A stretch of DNA of 64,000 nt from Hetaerina americana (taxonomy: Eukaryota; Arthropoda; Insecta; Odonata; Calopterygidae). Of this stretch, positions 58,735-64,000 are shown one piece after another. The notes below the pieces were generated by a model, which worked only from the letters and a program-made list of their open reading frames with translations, did no database searches and was not told the origin of the DNA. The position numbers and the translations under genes were made by a program. The DNA lies in assembly GCA_022747635.1 (NCBI GenBank), contig JAKTNV010000003.1, positions 52,392,857-52,456,856 of the forward strand. The letters run 5' to 3'. The first letter of the stretch is position 1, and every line of letters begins with the position of its first letter.

Positions 58735-58802
58735 TACAGGAATGGAACCAACGACCTTCGGCCCTATTGGCAGATACGCTACCTCTGGTTACCTCCGCCC
58801 CG
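58735..58802 (-). mobile_element. tRNA-derived SINE head
   Basis: The minus strand reads ggaggtaaccagaggtagcg … gtcgttggttccattcc, with A- and B-box-like segments at tRNA spacing, similar to the heads at 22.0 and 37.7 kb. The body was not delimited. Confidence 0.5.
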
Positions 58803-60409
58803 CCGGAGTTTGATGTGTCTCATCGAAAATGCCGTATTTATTCTTTGAATTCGGGATGCGCATAATATTTATATACTATATTTTGCCAAATTATTATCAT
58901 CATTACATAATTACTAATATTGGTTTTATTGCAGCCCTCCATTCCTCTCTATTCAGCGTTCTTTCCCTCTGATAGCTTTTCTCCTCTTCCTAATTTTTCC
59001 TTTGCACTTGTCTTTCTTACGGGACCTTCCCTTAATTTTCAAGTGACAGTTGGGTTACTTATTTATAAGGAGGCATATTAATCTTGCAAAAATGATTTAA
59101 AATATTAAAATTCGCATTGATGTGAGATGGCTCTCTTGCGTTGTATACTGATGAATATAATATCTCCAAATCAATGTAAAATAAATCAGTCTATTTTGGT
59201 TTTCAGATGTTTTAGTGGTTTTTTATGATTTTTTATTCAGTTGTAAACAAATTGTATTTTCTACCTCAGGGTGAGAACAAAAGGGTTTAATGGTAATCTA
59301 AATATAAAATTACTATTGATAAACTTTAAATATTATTTTTAAGATAGAGTTCGTATATCGTATCTGAGTTTTATAGTAACACGTCATTAATTTAGGGTAT
59401 CCTTTTACTTGTAAATGCGCTTCAGAATTGTTCCTTTCCTAAGGATAAATGGTTGCTGGTTTATTCTTATTTTTAGTCATTTTTGTAATTTCAATCAGCA
59501 CCTGATATACATTTCATCACCACTAACGTTACCTCATCATGCCGACTAATCTAATAGCTTCAAAAGCTATTTTTACTTACTTAAGCCAGTAAAAACTAAG
59601 GGAGTGAGTTTATTTCTCCTGAGAGGTTTAATATTGTCTTACTGCTCTTAGTCACAAATGAAGAATGAAGATAAAATCAATTTAAGTGCTCATTTACTGT
59701 TTTTTTACGTTTTTTACGATTACGTCCAAGACGTGTCTTAGAATAATAAGATTAGGAAAATACCCCAAATCGTAAAAAGTTTATTCAGAAACAAAATTTG
59801 ATCAGTTGAAGAAGAAGACATTGGGAGGTTTGGAATGAACAACGTATATAGAGGTCGTAAAAATTGTCTCTCCGGAAGCATCGTAAAGCAAAGAATAAAG
59901 ACGAAGTTCCCTTTAATCGAAAATATTAGATTAAACAAATGCAAGGAACTACTGTTATGTCTACGACGTTTTAAATGGGAATCCAAAAGCTATGATATTT
60001 TGTTGAAAAAAGAACATTAGTTGTAGTCGGAGAAATTTTGCTCGGTTTTCATTAAAATGTTCCATGGTCCAAATTTTGTTTTTGTGATTAAGCTTGGGAT
60101 TAAAACTGTATGTTACTTCGAAGTTTGGTAAAATGTCTTAATTTATGTATTCCAATCTTAGCATTAATTCTCATCTCGAATCTGTTTTTAATTGCACGAA
60201 ATGAATCAGTCATTCAAATCCGCCGGCAGCAGAAATATTCCCGCTTCCGCGGATCCCGGTGTAATCATCTGGGAGTGAACTTTTCAAACCCAACGAGCAC
60301 GCTCATTTCCGGGTCGTTATCGTCGCGCGTATGGTTTAGAATGCATCGTCTGACGCGCGCATTTTTTATTTGGTGATTTTAAGTATTTCTCGAGTGTGAA
60401 TTAACGAGG

Positions 60410-60960
60410 GGTGGGGGAGGGTAGAAATGGGTTTCTTCTTCGCGAAGCGGGTTCGAGGAATGAAGGCAGTCCGGAATAGCGAATTTTAGCAGGAGGTGAA
60501 GGCGGGTGATTCGTGTTGGATGTGTGCTCGAGTCAAATAGAAAAGAGGAGGAGAGGGAGATGTAGAGAGAGAAAGAGGTTAGGTCGGCCATGGAGGCAAG
60601 AAGTTATTAACGTCGGGAGACGGGGGCAGCGAAGGTAAGGAGAGGGAGGAGTTCGACGAAGTGAATGCGGCCATTGTGCCCTCGTGAAGAAGGCGGCCGC
60701 CCAAGTGTTCGGCTTGTGTGAAGAAGGTGAACGGAGAGAGAAAGAGAGACTGTAGGGGTCCGGGCCCAACCTTTTCCTTCTTTTGGGGAGAGGATGAGGA
60801 GCAGAGGCGGCGTTCGGCAGGCAAGCATTGAGCGAAATACTGGGAGTAGGAAGGAGACGGGGTTGGGGAAGAAATTAAGTGAGGGATTGGGCCGAGGAAG
60901 ATTTGGGGAGGAGTTGAGGGAGTGGTTTTGAAAGGGGGTAGTGGGAATGAAAGAAGAATG
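60410..60960 (+). repeat. purine-rich (G/A) low-complexity island
   Basis: The plus strand is dominated by G and A (repeated gga, gag and gaag) for about 550 bases, the mirror polarity of the C/T islands elsewhere in the window. Confidence 0.8.
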
Positions 60961-61899
60961 AAGCCAAGGAATAAAAGTTGAGGAATGTGAGAGGATATTT
61001 GGGCGGAATGATGCTGAAATGAAATGACGAAAAAATAAATAAAAGGGAGACTGACCCAGTCAAAATCAATTTGGAGCTCATTATTTCCTGGCTGTATTGG
61101 CACTTTATCGTACCTCCTACCGTAAGCAACCTGTGGTGGAGACGAATTTTCCGACGGATATGAAGCATCGGGAATAGGTAAGTTAAGTAAATTAGTCCAT
61201 GCATAAAACAATTTGTGAGAAATAAACTCCTCAATGAATCTCAAAGCGTCCTCTTAAAGTGGAATCGAAGTACAAAATTATTGGATGAAGAACTATACAA
61301 GTACTTATACTAAGGAATATTTTTATTTTAGAAAGCGGTCATTTGAAAGTTACTCAAAATCTCAATTTAAGTTACTACTTCCATGCTTTAAGTTTAAAAG
61401 CATAATTAAAAATATGAAAATATACCTTGAAATTAATTTGGTTTTAGGATTAATTTTTATATTCCTTCTCCCAATGTACTCGTAAAGCAACCATCACCTA
61501 AGTTATCTGCCCCACCCTTTTTAAATGAATTTCTTGATCCACATTACCGTTTTCATTAATGGTCACGCAACCATCAGGTAGACGTTGGATAGGAGAAGAA
61601 GGTGACTAAAAAAGTATAGTCTTAAGCTTGACAGGTTTAATTCACGTATTAAATTGTCATCCTATAATGTCGATGCCCACTAAATGCCGATTTATAATAC
61701 GGCGTTCGTTTCCGCATTAAAAATGTTATCTATTCCATGAATTACTGTCGGAGGAGTCCTTTTTTATAGATTGTCGCATTTCGTTTACGACAGACTCATT
61801 AATATCGCAGTAAGCAAAATAGAAAATTGCGATTAATGCTTTCTACGAATATTACACGATACAGCATCTCATACCAAATAGACCAACGTATAAGGAAGT

Positions 61900-62295
61900 G
61901 ATTTGTTAAATGTCAAATATGGTATCTCCTTTTTTATGGATGTGAGACATAGACGATAGGGGCAGCAGATAAAAGGGTATTGGAAGACATGTGTAGGTGA
62001 TGCTACGAGTATATATTAATGCTAAAAATAAAGGTATAGACACATTTAAAAATAAGGCAGTGCTTAGAAGAGTGGAGGAAAAGAGTAGCCTTTGGAGTGC
62101 ACTTAAAAGAAGAAGATATTTGATTGGATATTTCCTAAGGAGAAATAGTTCATTGAAGATCATAGCGGAACGGCTGGAAGAATTCATAGTTAAGCTCAAG
62201 GAAGCTACGAGACGTAGGCGATGGAAAATATTGGTACAAGGAGCCATGGTAGAATGGCAGAAAACAGGATAGGTTAGAGAGCTGCTACAAGCCAA
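61900..62295 (+). mobile_element. RTE-type LINE fragment, C-terminal end
   Basis: The plus strand encodes the end of an RTE reverse transcriptase in broken frames: FYGCET followed by TIGAADKRVLEDMCR (61928-61995), then, from 61997, AVLRRVEEKSSLWSALKRRR YLIGYFLRRNSSLK (written in two parts). These are the conserved motifs downstream of the RT domain in this clade. The 5' part is missing. Confidence 0.75.
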
Positions 62296-64000
62296 TCGTC
62301 AGATTGATAGGTCGTGATTATGAAATATGAAGAGAATAAAGAAGATAATTTTCCATTATTAGGAATCCACAGCTGGACTCGTTTTAAGTCGTAATAATGT
62401 TGAAATGGAGATGGAGTTGAAGAACGTGGAACAAGGAAATGGGACGCAATTTTTCTAAGATAAGAAGACATTTGAAAAGGACGGAGGAAAAGGAATTGAA
62501 TAGTTGGAGTGACTGCCGGTGGGAATATAGAACCGCCTGAGCAGGTGCGAAAGGTTCACGACACACATCTGGGAGAGATGAAGAGAGGTAAAGAGGTTAA
62601 GACAGACAGTTGAAAATTTGGCAAATATAGTCGAACGCCGGGAAGACGGGGATACAATTGAAGGTAATGAACTTAAAACAGAAAGAGGTCAAAGAAGTTT
62701 CGGGGGATTTGAAAGTAACTCGGGCGTCTATAGGGAAATAGCAAAAAAAGATGAATAAAAAAAATATTGGTATAATTTTACATGAGAAAAAGAGAATAAT
62801 GAAACAGCAAAACACCCCCAAAGTTTTTGTGTTAGAGCTATTCATATGCTTACCGGTGTTCAGTGGAAATTCCCAAAATATCAACTAATTCATTCAATTT
62901 TTTTTAACAATTTTAAGGAATTTTTTTTCAATACAAATATTGTTTTTCGTAATCGTCATCTCTATCACGCTCAAACAAATCAGTTTCTGAGCCGCCAATC
63001 GAAAAAGATAAATTAGATCACAAATTAGGTATACATTTATTCATTATTTTCAGATTTTAATTCCAAGCGGACAGCGGATAAAACTCTATACTTATTATAT
63101 ACCCGATTTTCGAGAAATACTCAATGCTACAGGTTTGTTACGTGAACAGAGAGTACTGCCAAATATATTTGCATTGCACTCACCTTGTCTTCTAGCGCAA
63201 AAATGAGTCCTTGTATATTGAAACCCTCTTCTCAAGAATGAAAAGAAGTAACGGAAATGTTGATTGTTTTTTAAATTAAACTCTTTTGTATATTCGTAAG
63301 CAATTCCAAAGCAGTGAAAGAGTTGAATATATGGACTAGTAAAGTGAATTTTATTTTATAGTACTTAACAGTATTTAGCTTGATACTTGTAATAACTAAT
63401 TCGGTTCTTTTCAATTGATTACTAAAAGGGCGTTAACTATGAAAATCATGCAGATGATCAATTAAATATTGGAAGACACCCAAATTTTAAATCCAGTTTT
63501 ATCGTGAAGTTATATACGTAATACTGTTCATACTGAAATAGGTTAGGTGCTTTTAATGGTATAATTGATTGTAAGAGAAGAAAACTGTTTTGCACTAATT
63601 CAAAAATGAATCGATATCGCAGAACAACTAACTGAAAGATTAAATATATATTTTTCGCTGCAGTGTAAATTCATATAAGTATCCAGTTGGGATAGGTTCG
63701 TGGGTAATTTTGGCAAGCTGCCAAGAAATACGGCGTAACGAGACGTAAAGACGGCTGTGAAAACTCAAAGGGTGAAAGGGAATTCGCGTGGGGAAATGGT
63801 TTTAGAATGGAGAAGGAATTCTTGGGAATTTGATCCGACGGGAAAGAAAAGGTATTTTTCTATCTCGTAGATAAATGCGCTTCAAAAGTTTCAATTGGGA
63901 GTTCATCGTCAGCGTTTCCAGTAACCAAGCATTCGGTGGATGGGGCGGGATGAGAAGTGAACGCGGCCGGCCGGTTGCTCCATCAGTCTAGGACGCTTGG
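62296..64000. other. non-coding DNA, no gene recognised
   Basis: AT-rich with a purine-rich stretch at about 62.40-62.72 kb. The final 200 bases become GC-richer. No motif supports a gene. Confidence 0.5.

Larger units (their letters stand above)
58246..61899. other. non-coding DNA with a purine-rich island
   Basis: AT-rich, except for a GC-richer patch at 58.44-58.58 kb, a tRNA-like SINE head at 58.74-58.80 kb, a CG-containing patch at 60.22-60.36 kb and a purine-rich plus strand at 60.41-60.96 kb. The 221-codon minus frame over that island is compositional. No CCN 5' exon was identified. Confidence 0.5.

Noticed and set aside
60579..61244. 221-codon minus-strand secreted protein
   Set aside because: Half of it is the complement of the purine-rich island and the rest has no motif; several overlapping frames are equally open.
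1..64000. CRISPR array, prophage or bacterial operon
   Set aside because: No regularly spaced repeats with unique spacers, no clustered co-oriented genes, and clear eukaryotic introns and transposons.

Overview
This window is eukaryotic nuclear DNA, most likely from an arthropod and probably an insect. The background is AT-rich and intron-like, with no operon structure. Several lineages of animal mobile element are present (mariner DNA transposons; RTE-, CR1- and Penelope-like retroelement remnants; tRNA-derived SINEs). The only recognisable host gene is an animal matricellular protein split into short exons with canonical GT/AG borders and matching phases. The species cannot be named from the sequence alone.

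Host gene. The minus strand between about 54.24 kb and 42.73 kb carries the 3' half of a CCN-family (CYR61/CTGF/NOV-like) secreted protein. Four exons are readable: the end of the VWC module, the TSP1 module in two exons, and a C-terminal cystine-knot (CTCK) exon. All three exon junctions agree in phase. The 5' exons (signal peptide, IGFBP module, start of VWC) were not found up to 64 kb and are probably beyond the right edge. The CTCK exon has all ten expected cysteines, but about 187 extra low-complexity residues sit between the seventh and eighth, and the protein ends in an acidic tail of about 100 residues.

Mobile elements, left to right. At 5.3-8.4 kb is an apparently intact 527-codon LINE ORF1 (RRM-like region plus CCHC knuckle) with no reverse transcriptase. 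It abuts a tRNA-derived SINE and is bracketed by a perfect 125-bp direct repeat. At 10.8-11.9 kb is a broken irritans-like mariner. At 12.26-13.15 kb and 26.17-27.09 kb are two copies of one internally deleted mariner sharing the same deletion junction. At 18.42-18.71 kb is a short retroelement with a perfect 11-bp target-site duplication. RTE-type LINE fragments lie at 19.6-21.9, 34.05-35.6, 36.4-37.5 and 61.9-62.3 kb. A Penelope-like 3' fragment lies at 25.6-25.9 kb, a mariner relic at 31.6-32.4 kb, a CR1-like 3' end at 32.4-33.2 kb, and a deleted mariner with good terminal repeats at 57.36-58.25 kb. A hairpin-bearing repeat family occurs at 30.8, 47.0 and 55.2 kb.

The rest is AT-rich non-coding DNA, interrupted by strand-asymmetric C/T-rich islands that produce many spurious Pro/Ser/Leu-rich open frames. 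I see no rRNA gene, CRISPR array, viral gene or complete host gene. I do not see evidence for a new multi-gene system. The most unusual objects are the ORF1-only LINE with its perfect flanking repeat, the interrupted cystine knot, and the shared-junction mariner derivative.
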